In this document: positions 7,418-15,395 of the stretch, in pieces | Layout of the letters: every line of letters begins with the position of its first letter | Numbering within the stretch: the stretch's first letter is position 1 | NCBI GenBank assembly: GCA_002435365.1 | Contig: DJMM01000008.1 | Coordinates: 46,375-80,533, forward strand | Origin: Ignavibacteriales bacterium UBA6490 | GTDB taxonomy: Bacteria; Bacteroidota; Ignavibacteria; Ignavibacteriales; Ignavibacteriaceae | Length of the DNA: 34,159 nucleotides | Direction: 5' to 3' | Made by a program: the position numbers and the translations under genes | Notes under the pieces: generated by a model | The model's input: the letters and a program-made list of their open reading frames with translations, nothing else | Databases searched by the model: none | Told to the model about the DNA's origin: nothing

Positions 7418-7957
7418 ATGAGTACCGCCACATTGAAAATTGGAAGCCCGGCACCGGATTTTACACTCCCGGGTATTGATGGAAAGGATCATACACTTTC
7501 TGAATATATAAAAAAAGGGATTGTTTTAATCTTCAGCTGCAACCATTGTCCCTATGTCCAGGCATATGAAGAGAGGATTAAGCAGATTCAGAATGAGTTC
7601 GGCCCGCGCGGAATCCGGGTAGTAGCAGTAAATCCTAATGATGAGAAAACCTACCCCGAAGACTCGTTTGACAATATGAAAAAAAGAGCTGCAGAAAGAG
7701 AATTTAATTTTCCTTACCTGAGGGATGAAGATCAGGGAGTTGCACGCGCCTATGATGCATCGCATACTCCGGAGATTTTTTTAATCGATGATAAACAGAA
7801 GCTTGTTTTTCATGGTAAAATTGATGACAACTGGAAAGAGCCTGATAAAGTGAAAAGCAGCTACCTCAGGGATGCAATAAATGAACTTCTTGAAGGAAAG
7901 AAGATTTCAGTACCGGAGACTTTTACTATCGGATGTACAATTAAATGGAAGATATGA
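7418..7957 (+). CDS. Thioredoxin-like (redoxin/AhpC-TSA superfamily) protein
   Basis: This 179-residue cytoplasmic protein has a thioredoxin fold of the peroxiredoxin-like subgroup. It opens with GSPAPDFTLPGIDGKDHTL, as in AhpC/TSA proteins, and has the redox pair Cys-Asn-His-Cys in FSCNHCPYVQAYEER near residues 40-50. The cis-Pro segment ASHTPEIFLID is near residue 118. A CxxC with Pro after the second Cys suggests a disulfide oxidoreductase or two-Cys peroxidase; which one cannot be told. No signal peptide is seen. TTGGAG lies 7 nt before the ATG. It is divergent from the M14 peptidase gene across a 64-bp gap and converges on the outer-membrane gene with only 3 bp between the stops. Confidence 0.88.
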   Translation: MSTATLKIGSPAPDFTLPGIDGKDHTLSEYIKKGIVLIFSCNHCPYVQAYEERIKQIQNEFGPRGIRVVAVNPNDEKTYPEDSFDNMKKRAAEREFNFPYLRDEDQGVARAYDASHTPEIFLIDDKQKLVFHGKIDDNWKEPDKVKSSYLRDAINELLEGKKISVPETFTIGCTIKWKI

Positions 7958-7960
7958 GTG

Positions 7961-8608
7961 TTAATACATTAAGCCAAGATTAACCGTTACAAAAAATCCG
8001 CCGATATCAGTTTTATACCTGTTGTAAAGACTTTCCACACCTTCATCGAAGAAATGAATGAAGTAGTACCTTAAATTTACACCTATCAGACTGGATTTAT
8101 CCAATCCGAAGTTTGCTCCAAAACCTATATATCCTCCAAGTGCCAGTTTCATTTTAGCCTTGCCGAAGGACTCGAAAAATTCAAGTTCGTAAGGCGTTAT
8201 TACTGTAAATGTAGGTCCTATTCCGGCGTTTATATATGGTCTAAGGTTATCGGTAATGGATTCCCTGAAAAGCCTGTAATGAGCTCCTGCATTTAGCGGA
8301 AGAATAAATATCCTGTTCTTTTTGCCAATGGTAATGGGGGTTCCGAAATAATCATAAACATCAAATTCACGTTCATCCTTGGATTCAGAGATAGAAAAAT
8401 CTGAGAACAGAGTAAAGGAAGGAGATATGCTTCTTCTGTAAAAAGTACCAAGCCCGAATCCCCCTTCACTGAACAGAATATCAAGGCCGAAAGCGTTATC
8501 CGGAAATACCTCTGATTCTTTTTCGGGGGCGAGTTCGCCGATTTCCTGTGCATTTACATTTAATGCCGGAATTACTATTATGGCCGCTATCAGGAGTAGT
8601 TTTTTCAT
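7961..8608 (-). CDS. Outer-membrane beta-barrel protein, porin-like
   Basis: This protein of about 215 residues has a signal peptide (MKKLLLIAAIIVIPALNVNAQ) and alternating hydrophobic/polar strands ending in FFVTVNLGLMY, the aromatic-terminated strand expected of an outer-membrane barrel. Segments such as GGFGLGTFYRRSISPSFTLF, INAGIGPTFTV and LALGGYIGFGANFG are typical of small OmpA/OmpW-like barrels of about eight strands in Bacteroidota. I chose the ATG at 8608; an in-frame TTG at 8617 would add three residues. It is divergent from the methyltransferase gene and convergent with the thioredoxin-like gene. No specific ligand or transport role can be assigned. Confidence 0.8.
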   Translation of the reverse strand: MKKLLLIAAIIVIPALNVNAQEIGELAPEKESEVFPDNAFGLDILFSEGGFGLGTFYRRSISPSFTLFSDFSISESKDEREFDVYDYFGTPITIGKKNRIFILPLNAGAHYRLFRESITDNLRPYINAGIGPTFTVITPYELEFFESFGKAKMKLALGGYIGFGANFGLDKSSLIGVNLRYYFIHFFDEGVESLYNRYKTDIGGFFVTVNLGLMY

Positions 8609-8681
8609 AATGATCAATTTCTTTTAATGCAAATTTATTTAAGAAAATCTGATATTCAAGAACAATATTCGTCAAGGATTT

Positions 8682-9284
8682 ATGTCAACACAGGTGGATG
8701 ATCCCCGGTTCTGGGATAATCGATACATTGAAAACAGCAGTGCCTGGGATCTGAAGACACCAACACCAGTATTTGTGTCGCTTATTAAAAAGGGGGATTT
8801 TATGTCACCAGGCAGTTTATTCATCCCTGGCTGCGGCAAAGGATATGATGCAGTTTATGCCGCAGAGCATGGATATAATGTTACAGCACTTGATTTTTCA
8901 GAACAGGCGCTGATGTTTGCAAAACAGCTTGCCGCCGGAAAAGATCAGAAAGTAAATTTTCTGTGTGAGGATATTTTCAACCTGGAGGAGATCCCTCAAT
9001 ATGATTATATCTTTGAATATGCTACTTATTGTGCTATAAATCCTGACAGAAGAACCGAGTTTGCAAGGAAACTATCATCACTGCTCAAAAAGGAGGGGAA
9101 ATTGATTGCGCTTCTCTTTCCGGTAGACGGACGCCTGGGCGGTCCGCCTTTCAATATTAACGTTACCGAAGCCTACGGCATATTTTCAACCTATCTTAAC
9201 CTGATATTTTCTTCGAAAGTGATTGATTCAGTTAAACCGCGAATGGGCAGGGAGGTTCTTCACATTTATAAAAAAACAGCCTGA
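8682..9284 (+). CDS. SAM-dependent methyltransferase, thiopurine S-methyltransferase (TPMT) family
   Basis: This 200-residue cytoplasmic class I methyltransferase has the TPMT-like opening FWDNRYIENSSAWDLKTPTP. The glycine motif I is FIPGCGKGYDAVYAAEHG at about residues 47-64, followed by VTALDFSEQAL with the acidic residue that holds the ribose of S-adenosylmethionine. The mid-region DYIFEYATYCAINPDRR and the later GKLIALLFPVDGRLGGPPF match bacterial TPMT-family proteins. These methylate thiols, halides or metalloid compounds such as selenium or tellurium species; the substrate here is unknown. It stands alone with 66 bp before the next gene. The ATG shown is the first of the frame. Confidence 0.85.
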   Translation: MSTQVDDPRFWDNRYIENSSAWDLKTPTPVFVSLIKKGDFMSPGSLFIPGCGKGYDAVYAAEHGYNVTALDFSEQALMFAKQLAAGKDQKVNFLCEDIFNLEEIPQYDYIFEYATYCAINPDRRTEFARKLSSLLKKEGKLIALLFPVDGRLGGPPFNINVTEAYGIFSTYLNLIFSSKVIDSVKPRMGREVLHIYKKTA

Positions 9285-9350
9285 TTTCTTCAGCTATGGA
9301 CTTGATGAAGTATATAAGTTAAATTACCTGGTGAAATTTTATCTCGATCT

Positions 9351-12300
9351 ATGATTCTTGCTAAAAAGAAACAAACAAATATACACCCCGACGACCTGAT
9401 CGCTGATCGTGTAAAAAGTAATAAACTTTCTTCACTCCTGGTTATTGTGCCCACTAACCGGAAAAGCAGATCGCTGAGGAAAGAGCTTATTTATGCTTCC
9501 GGGGGAAAAGTTACAGGCAAGATAAACATTGAAACCCTGGGAACATTTTCCCGGAAAATTTATTCCGGATTAAATCCGCTGCCCCTGCAGTTTCTAAGCG
9601 AAGCTGCTGCCGCGGTTCTGCTTAAAAAATGCTTCAATACCCGCCAGCTTAAATATTTTAACCAGTATAAAACCGATGTACCATCCGGTACCTTGTCAAG
9701 GATTAAAAATATAATCAGCGAATATAAAAGACACGCCGTTACACCGGATCACCTGGATAAGGAAGCAGAAAAACTCGAAAGCTCTGAAAAACTTAAGGCT
9801 GCCGACATCTCCCTCATTTACAGACTTTATAATGAGGAATGCAGAAAAAACAATTCGGGAGAGATGGGTGATATTTATGAGGGCATTCTTAAATATAGTC
9901 AGCCGGAGTTTAAAGATATATTTTACTCTGTATATCCGGAAGTCGACCTGGTTATAATAAACGGCTTCGATGAGTTTACAGTTCCTGAAGTTGAGATTAT
10001 AAACAGAATTGCGGCAGGTCCGGAATTATTTCTGGCCTTTGATTATAACAGCAGCAACCCGGGGTTGTTCCTTCACCTGCAGGAGTCCTTCAGGCTTTTT
10101 ACTGCGCGCGGATTTACTGCACTGAAGGAATTCCGGGAATCCGGGACGAATAATTTTCGGGATCTGGTAAGGAATGAATATTTCAACGGGGGCCGCACTG
10201 TAAAACAAAACGGCTATAATATCAAGGAGCTGGTGGGTCTGGATAAGGAAAAAGAGGTAGAACTGATTGCCAGGGAAATAAAACAACTCCTGAACAATGG
10301 TACCGCTGCCAACAGGATATGTGTCGTTTTTAATCTTATTCAGAATTATTCTCCTGTTATAAGGGATAAATTTCCCCGCTACGGCATTCCCTTTAACCTC
10401 ACAGACCGGATACCGCTGAGCTCTTCGGGTCCGGTAACTGCAATAATTACTTTTCTGGAAATATTGGAGAATAATTTTTATTATAAAAATATTTTCCGGT
10501 CTTTGAGCAGTGGTTATATTAAGCTTAAAGATGTCTCCCTTTCTGATATGATGGTTTCTGCGTCAGAACTGAAAATTATTTCAGGGTATGATAACTGGGT
10601 GAATACAATCAGCGAAGCGGTACCCTTTGCGCTTAACAATAAAAGAATTTCCTACAACAGGGCGCTGGAATCAGTAAATTACCTTCACGGAATTCTGTCA
10701 CCGCTCTCCGGCAAGCTTAATATAAGCGGATTTCGCGCGAACCTTTTAAAAATTACAGGGCAGCTTGATATCACCCGGAATATTATAGACTTTTCCGGTG
10801 AAACAGAACCTTATATAAGAGCACTGTCTTCATTTTATGATATTATCAATGAACTTTTCCAGCTTCTTCTAAGCGAATATGGAGCTGATAAAAAATTTGC
10901 CCTGCCGTTTTTTCTCGATCAGATAAGAACAGCAGCCGATAACAGCCGCTTCAATATTAGTGAGAAACCAGGATACGGGGTGCAGGTAACCAATCTTGAC
11001 GAAATAAGGGGACTCAATTATGACTATCTTTTTGTAGGAGGTATGACCGATGGTGAACTGCCCACCAGGTATACACCTGAAATTTTTTTCTCGGGCTCAT
11101 ACCTGAGGGAAGAATGGAGGCACCAGGTTGAGGAAAGATATCGTTTTTACCAATCCCTGTGTACCTGGGAAAAAGGCCTATATCTTACAAGGGCTCTTCA
11201 GGAAGAGAACAAGGAACTGGTGCCCTCAAATTTCCTGGCTGAATTAAAGAACCATTTCGTGATGGAAGTTAAAACTGAAAAAGACTTTTCAGATACAGTT
11301 TACAGCCGGGAAGAACTTCAGGAATATGCAGGAGTTAATATCAGCAGTCCTGAAGTTTTCAGTAAACCGGGTATGCCTGATGCCGGCAGGATAAAAAAAA
11401 TCATTGAAATATATGAGCAAAGAAGAAATGAAGAATCGGAATCGAATTATAACGGATATATTTATTCCGCTCTTTCAGATGAAATGAAGAATATTCTGGA
11501 AAAGGCTGTTGATAAAGAATATTCAGCATCGCAGCTCGAGGTATATGCCTTGTGCCCTTTCAAATATTTTCTTGAGCGGATACTCTATCTTAACATTCCC
11601 GAAGAACCTGCTGAAGAGATGGAATCTCTTGAACTTGGCAGCCTTATCCATAAAATTCTATATAAATTTTATAAATCAATTAATGAAAAAGGTATTGTCC
11701 TCTTTAATTGCTCCCAAGAAGATTTCAGAACAGCAGAAGAGATAATGTTCACCTGTGCCGACCGTGTGATCGGCGAGCTTGCCGGCAAATCTCCTGTAAA
11801 TTTTCTGGAAATAGAAAAATTAAAAGGATTGAACAGCGACAGGAAAAAATCGGTCCTTTACAATTTCCTGGCAGCGGAAAGGGAAAAGGATGATGGCTAT
11901 ATTCCGTTCGATTTTGAAGTGCCCTTCGGAAATATTAACGAAGAAGGGGAAGATAACAGAAAATCTGCTCCGTTTTACTCGGGCAAAATCAAGCTTCGCG
12001 GAAAAATCGACAGGATGGATGTTGACCACAAAGGACAAAAAATACAGGTGATCGATTATAAATTAGGCGGCAAAAAACCCACCCTCGATGATCTCGAAAA
12101 GGGGATATCACTTCAGCTGCCGTTGTACCTGTATGCAGCCTCTGTAATTATAAAGAAAGAGCTAAGAAAGGAATACCAGCCTGCCGGAGCCGACATTTAT
12201 TCTCTGAAGTACCAGGAAAAAACTTTCGGCAGGAAACCGGTTTTACCTGCCAGGAATAAAAAAGAAGATGAGCTGATTGAAGAGTATTACCGTATTATAG

Positions 12301-12443
12301 AAATATGCAGGGACAGCATTAACCGGTATGTGGATAGTATCTCGAAAGGGAAATTTAATCTGAGCAGCCTCGAGGAAAGAGAAAAAAAAGCCTGCATTTA
12401 TTGTAATTTTAATTCTATCTGCCGTATCGGAGAAATTAAATAA
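9351..12443 (+). CDS. AddB-like PD-(D/E)XK nuclease with inactive helicase-like N-terminus
   Basis: This 1030-residue protein matches the AddB/RecB-exonuclease plan for DNA double-strand-break processing. The N-terminal part is UvrD-like in outline (VIVPTNRKSRSLRKEL near residue 35), but no Walker A (GxGKT) is present, so ATP-driven unwinding by this subunit is unlikely. The C-terminal nuclease is complete: SASQLEVYALCPFKYF near 723-738, GSLIH near 765-769, GKIDRMD near 882-888, VIDYKLG near 899-905, and SLQLPLYLYAA. The cysteine in ALCPF plus the C-x2-C-x5-C of ACIYCNFNSICR (near 1012-1023) match the four-Cys [4Fe-4S] staple of AddB-type nucleases. The AddA helicase partner is not next to it; the flanking genes are a methyltransferase and a secreted protease. 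Confidence 0.87.
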   Translation: MILAKKKQTNIHPDDLIADRVKSNKLSSLLVIVPTNRKSRSLRKELIYASGGKVTGKINIETLGTFSRKIYSGLNPLPLQFLSEAAAAVLLKKCFNTRQLKYFNQYKTDVPSGTLSRIKNIISEYKRHAVTPDHLDKEAEKLESSEKLKAADISLIYRLYNEECRKNNSGEMGDIYEGILKYSQPEFKDIFYSVYPEVDLVIINGFDEFTVPEVEIINRIAAGPELFLAFDYNSSNPGLFLHLQESFRLFTARGFTALKEFRESGTNNFRDLVRNEYFNGGRTVKQNGYNIKELVGLDKEKEVELIAREIKQLLNNGTAANRICVVFNLIQNYSPVIRDKFPRYGIPFNLTDRIPLSSSGPVTAIITFLEILENNFYYKNIFRSLSSGYIKLKDVSLSDMMVSASELKIISGYDNWVNTISEAVPFALNNKRISYNRALESVNYLHGILSPLSGKLNISGFRANLLKITGQLDITRNIIDFSGETEPYIRALSSFYDIINELFQLLLSEYGADKKFALPFFLDQIRTAADNSRFNISEKPGYGVQVTNLDEIRGLNYDYLFVGGMTDGELPTRYTPEIFFSGSYLREEWRHQVEERYRFYQSLCTWEKGLYLTRALQEENKELVPSNFLAELKNHFVMEVKTEKDFSDTVYSREELQEYAGVNISSPEVFSKPGMPDAGRIKKIIEIYEQRRNEESESNYNGYIYSALSDEMKNILEKAVDKEYSASQLEVYALCPFKYFLERILYLNIPEEPAEEMESLELGSLIHKILYKFYKSINEKGIVLFNCSQEDFRTAEEIMFTCADRVIGELAGKSPVNFLEIEKLKGLNSDRKKSVLYNFLAAEREKDDGYIPFDFEVPFGNINEEGEDNRKSAPFYSGKIKLRGKIDRMDVDHKGQKIQVIDYKLGGKKPTLDDLEKGISLQLPLYLYAASVIIKKELRKEYQPAGADIYSLKYQEKTFGRKPVLPARNKKEDELIEEYYRIIEICRDSINRYVDSISKGKFNLSSLEEREKKACIYCNFNSICRIGEIK

Positions 12444-12448
12444 TTTTA

Positions 12449-12477
12449 TTGAACCTGAAGTTAAAATAATATAACTT
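12449..12477 (+). promoter_or_regulatory. Candidate promoter of the M43 protease gene
   Basis: TTGAAC (12449-12454) is followed by a 17-bp spacer and TAACTT (12472-12477). This predicts a leader of about 48 nt before the ATG at 12532. Confidence 0.4.
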
Positions 12478-12531
12478 TATAGCAGTTTCTGATTAAATAA
12501 TATTTTTAATTATAATAATTCCTGGTGTTAT

Positions 12532-14457
12532 ATGAAAAAATTTATACTTCTTCTTTTTACCCTTTCGCTAACATTTCCGGTTCTGGGACAACATAAGGAC
12601 ATTGACAGATGCGGAACATCTGAATATATGAATTACCTGATCCTGCAGCACCCTGAAACGTTAACCAATATGCAGACCATCGAAGAAAAAATTCAGCAGA
12701 TTGTCAGTCAGAACAATGAACGTTCTGCGCAGACAATAATTTCAATCCCGGTTGCAGTACACGTCCTCTGGAATACTGCTGCCCAGAATATTTCCGAACA
12801 GATGATTACTTCGCAGATACGCGTTCTGAATGAGGATTTTAGAAGAATGGCCGGTACTAACGGCTGGAATACCAATCCCGTTGGTGCTGATGTTAAAATC
12901 GAATTCCACCTCGCTGACCGTGACCCGAACGGACTTCCCCACTCAGGCATTAACAGAGTATATACAACCTATACTTCATTCAACTACCAGACCCACAATA
13001 CTTATCTGAAAGGTCTTTCATACTGGCCCTCTGATAAATATTTAAACCTCTGGGTCTGCAATCTTTCCGGGGGACTGCTGGGTTATGCACAGTTTCCCGG
13101 GGGACCTGCAGCCACTGACGGGGTTGTAATTCAGTATTCAGCTTTTGGATTTAATTCACCGTTCTACCCCTATAATTTGGGAAGATCAGCTACCCACGAG
13201 ATTGGTCACTGGCTGAATCTCTATCATATATGGGGTGATGTTACAACCTGTGACGGAACAGATTACTGTAATGATACCCCGCCCTGCAGCGGTCAGTATT
13301 TCTCCAATTACCCCAGCTGTCCGGTTCCTTCGCAGTGCGGCTATCCAAGGATGATCCAAAATTATATGGATTATTCCGATGACGGCTGTATGAATCTCTA
13401 TACCGTGGACCAGACATCCAGAATGCGTGCAGCCTATACAGTTTACAGGTACAACCTACTGATCTCCGCCAGGGAAAAACTTAATGTTACCCAAACCGGT
13501 GTGGATTACCAGTTTACCGATATATTCGGTCAGCCGTTTGCTGCAATAAATTTCACTTCGCTCGGCACCACCGATTCGGTAACTGTTGAAGTATTTCTGG
13601 GTCAGGCACCTTTAAATATTCCCCCAGGGGCAAAAGCCGTTAAAAGATATTTTGTAATCACTCCGAACGGAACCGGCTTTAATGCAAATATCCGGCTTTA
13701 CTATAAGGATGCGGAAGTTGTTGGATTTACAAACGGTGATAATAATCTTAAACTTTATAAAGAAGAAGGTGGCGGATGGTCGCTACAGGGCGGAACAGGT
13801 AATCCTGCCAGCAATTATGTCGCCCTGGATAATGTAACTTCTTTCAGCAGGTGGGCACTTTCCGATCCATCCGATAACCCTATTCCCGTTGAACTTGCTT
13901 CCTTTAAATCTGAAGTTACCGGAAACGATGTGAACCTGAGCTGGTTGACCGTTACTGAAACAAATAATTACGGTTTTTATGTCGAACGTGCTGTTTCATC
14001 AGCCGATTATGGAGATATTCAATGGGATGATATTTCTTTTGTGAAAAGTGCAGGCAACAGCACTGAAATTAAATCATACTCGTTTACTGATCAGAATGTG
14101 AATCCCGGAGAATATCTTTACCGCCTGAGAATTGCGGATAATGACGGAAGTTATTCATATTCAGATGCTGTAATGGCACAAGTTGAAGCACCCGGGACAT
14201 ATTCACTCGAACAGAATTATCCTAATCCGTTCAATCCTTCAACAACTATTGCATTTACAGTTCCCGAGGTTTCATTTGTTACAATTAAAATATACGATGC
14301 GCTCGGCAATGAAGTAGCTTCCTTATTCAAAGGGAACAAAGAAGCCGGAACATACGAAATGAACTTCGATGCATCAGGGATACCGAGCGGTATATACTAT
14401 TGTACTATGTATACCGGCGGCTATACAAAAACAAATAAGATGCTTTTACTTAAGTAA
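12532..14457 (+). CDS. Secreted M43 (pappalysin/cytophagalysin) zinc metalloprotease with T9SS C-terminal sorting domain
   Basis: This 641-residue protein has a signal peptide (MKKFILLLFTLSLTFPVLGQ), a metzincin protease domain, a fibronectin-like region and a type IX secretion signal. The extended zinc motif H-E-x2-H-x5-H is HEIGHWLNLYH near residues 222-232, and the Met-turn region is MIQNYMDYSDDGCMN. Cysteine-rich stretches between the two fit disulfides in an exported enzyme. From about residue 460, PIPVELASFKSEVTGNDVNL begins a domain common in Ignavibacteria T9SS cargo. The last 85 residues (from SLEQNYPNPFNPSTTI to KMLLLK) form a type A T9SS sorting domain, so the protein should cross the outer membrane and be attached or released. 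It likely degrades extracellular protein. It has a candidate promoter upstream and a strong terminator 23 bp downstream. Confidence 0.94.
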   Translation: MKKFILLLFTLSLTFPVLGQHKDIDRCGTSEYMNYLILQHPETLTNMQTIEEKIQQIVSQNNERSAQTIISIPVAVHVLWNTAAQNISEQMITSQIRVLNEDFRRMAGTNGWNTNPVGADVKIEFHLADRDPNGLPHSGINRVYTTYTSFNYQTHNTYLKGLSYWPSDKYLNLWVCNLSGGLLGYAQFPGGPAATDGVVIQYSAFGFNSPFYPYNLGRSATHEIGHWLNLYHIWGDVTTCDGTDYCNDTPPCSGQYFSNYPSCPVPSQCGYPRMIQNYMDYSDDGCMNLYTVDQTSRMRAAYTVYRYNLLISAREKLNVTQTGVDYQFTDIFGQPFAAINFTSLGTTDSVTVEVFLGQAPLNIPPGAKAVKRYFVITPNGTGFNANIRLYYKDAEVVGFTNGDNNLKLYKEEGGGWSLQGGTGNPASNYVALDNVTSFSRWALSDPSDNPIPVELASFKSEVTGNDVNLSWLTVTETNNYGFYVERAVSSADYGDIQWDDISFVKSAGNSTEIKSYSFTDQNVNPGEYLYRLRIADNDGSYSYSDAVMAQVEAPGTYSLEQNYPNPFNPSTTIAFTVPEVSFVTIKIYDALGNEVASLFKGNKEAGTYEMNFDASGIPSGIYYCTMYTGGYTKTNKMLLLK

Positions 14458-14474
14458 ATAGCGGTAATTTCATT

Positions 14475-14507
14475 AAAAAGCTGCAGAACTCCTGCAGCTT
14501 TTTTTTT
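14475..14507 (+). terminator. Intrinsic terminator after the M43 protease gene
   Basis: AAAAA-GCTGCAG-aactc-CTGCAGC followed by nine T forms a perfect 7-bp stem extended by A-T pairs. It lies 18 bp after the stop codon. Confidence 0.92.
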
Positions 14508-14812
14508 GATTTTCGAACCGGTTTGATCCCGCAGATCATAAAAATAGAACTGAATCGGGAATATTTTTTGACTTCCGGTTTGGATTCTGACGTCATTCTA
14601 ACCTGGACCTAACCCGGTTCTAACCTGATTCTAACCTGATTTTTCCGGGATTTGAATGAGTTCTGAACCAGTTTAAAAGTAAGCCGTTCCGGAATAATCT
14701 GCCATTCCGGATGGCAAAAAATCATTTTTAAGGAATATAAGTCAGAATAATGTACCTATTCTGTCTTTTTGTTTTGTGCTGAACTGCGGTGCTCTGTAAA
14801 ACGACAAAATTC
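14508..14812. other. Non-coding interval upstream of the greA promoter
   Basis: No convincing gene is seen on either strand. The stretch holds the 11-bp tandem repeat at 14595-14638 and several short TTCCGG-containing palindromic bits, including GCCAT-tccgg-ATGGC at 14701-14715. Beyond these I see nothing I can name. Confidence 0.6.
14595..14638 (+). repeat. Four tandem 11-bp repeats
   Basis: Units read ATTCTAACCTG, GACCTAACCCG, GTTCTAACCTG and ATTCTAACCTG. Units 1 and 4 are identical, unit 3 differs by one base and unit 2 by three. The 11-bp period puts each copy on nearly the same face of the helix, as in direct-repeat sites of some OmpR/PhoB-type regulators. They end about 175 bp before the greA -35 box. 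Function is unknown. Confidence 0.75.
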
Positions 14813-14841
14813 TTGACATAAAAGCGGTTTTTACTTAATTT
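14813..14841 (+). promoter_or_regulatory. Strong sigma-70-type promoter of the greA operon
   Basis: A perfect TTGACA (14813-14818) is followed by a 17-bp spacer and TAATTT (14836-14841). Transcription should start near 14848, giving a leader of about 60 nt. It is the best promoter in the window. Confidence 0.7.
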
Positions 14842-14848
14842 AATGCTG

Positions 14849-14880
14849 CCACTGTAAAAAAACGGTGGTAATTTTTTTTT
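14849..14880 (+). terminator. Terminator-like hairpin in the greA leader, possible attenuator or leader RNA
   Basis: CCACTGT (14849-14855), a 6-A loop and ACGGTGG (14862-14868) form a 7-bp stem with one G-U pair. Nine T (14872-14880) follow after a short TAA. It lies between the predicted transcription start and the greA ATG, so it could release a short leader RNA of about 30 nt or act as a 5' stabilising hairpin. Confidence 0.5.
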
Positions 14881-14907
14881 AAATTCTTATTAACCGGGAT
14901 TCAATTT

Positions 14908-15384
14908 ATGTCTGATGTGAATTTTGTTTATTTAACAAAAGAAAGATTGATAGAACTTGAAAAAGAGCTGCTGGATTTAAAGACGAATGGAAGGAAGGAA
15001 ATTGCAGCAAAAATTGCCGAGGCAAGGTCGCATGGCGATCTTTCGGAAAATGCTGAATATGATGCTGCAAAAGAAGAGCAGGGTATGTTTGAACTTAAAT
15101 TAAGCAAGCTCGAAAATATTCTGAGCCGGGCAAGGATTATTGATGCATCGCAATTCGAAGAGGGTCTGGTTCATATACTTTCTGAAGTTAAAATTAAAAA
15201 TATCAAGACTCAAAAAGTTTACAATTACACACTGGTATCGCCTGAAGAGTCAGATTCAACTTTAGGCAGACTTTCTATTACATCACCTGTTGGGCAGGGT
15301 CTGCTTGGCAAAAAAATGGGTGACCGGGTTCAGGTAAAGGCTCCTGCCGGACTTTTGGAATTCGAAATCCTTGAAATAAAATAA
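14908..15384 (+). CDS. greA: Transcription elongation factor GreA
   Basis: This 158-residue protein is the usual length for GreA, which enters the RNA polymerase secondary channel and stimulates cleavage of backtracked RNA. Residues 1-75 form the coiled-coil finger, with the acidic tip in HGDLSENAEYDAAKEEQ near residues 40-56 containing the essential Asp and Glu. The C-terminal domain (about 80-158) has the FKBP-like fold ending SPVGQGLLGKKMGDRVQVKAPAGLLEFEI. It is the first gene of a long co-directional run and follows a near-consensus promoter with a terminator-like leader hairpin, suggesting its level may be tuned by attenuation. The ATG is preceded by CGGGA about 7 nt upstream. Identification is secure. 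Confidence 0.96.
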   Translation: MSDVNFVYLTKERLIELEKELLDLKTNGRKEIAAKIAEARSHGDLSENAEYDAAKEEQGMFELKLSKLENILSRARIIDASQFEEGLVHILSEVKIKNIKTQKVYNYTLVSPEESDSTLGRLSITSPVGQGLLGKKMGDRVQVKAPAGLLEFEILEIK

Positions 15385-15395
15385 TATATCATCTA

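Noticed and set aside
14701..14715. Small hairpin GCCAT-tccgg-ATGGC before greA
   Set aside because: A 5-bp stem followed by only a short A run fits neither a terminator on the + strand nor a known operator; recorded only as part of the gap.
15385..15395. FMN riboswitch expected before ribD
   Set aside because: Only 11 bp separate greA from ribD, and the 49-bp gap before ribE is too short for the RFN element; nothing similar is seen in the greA leader.
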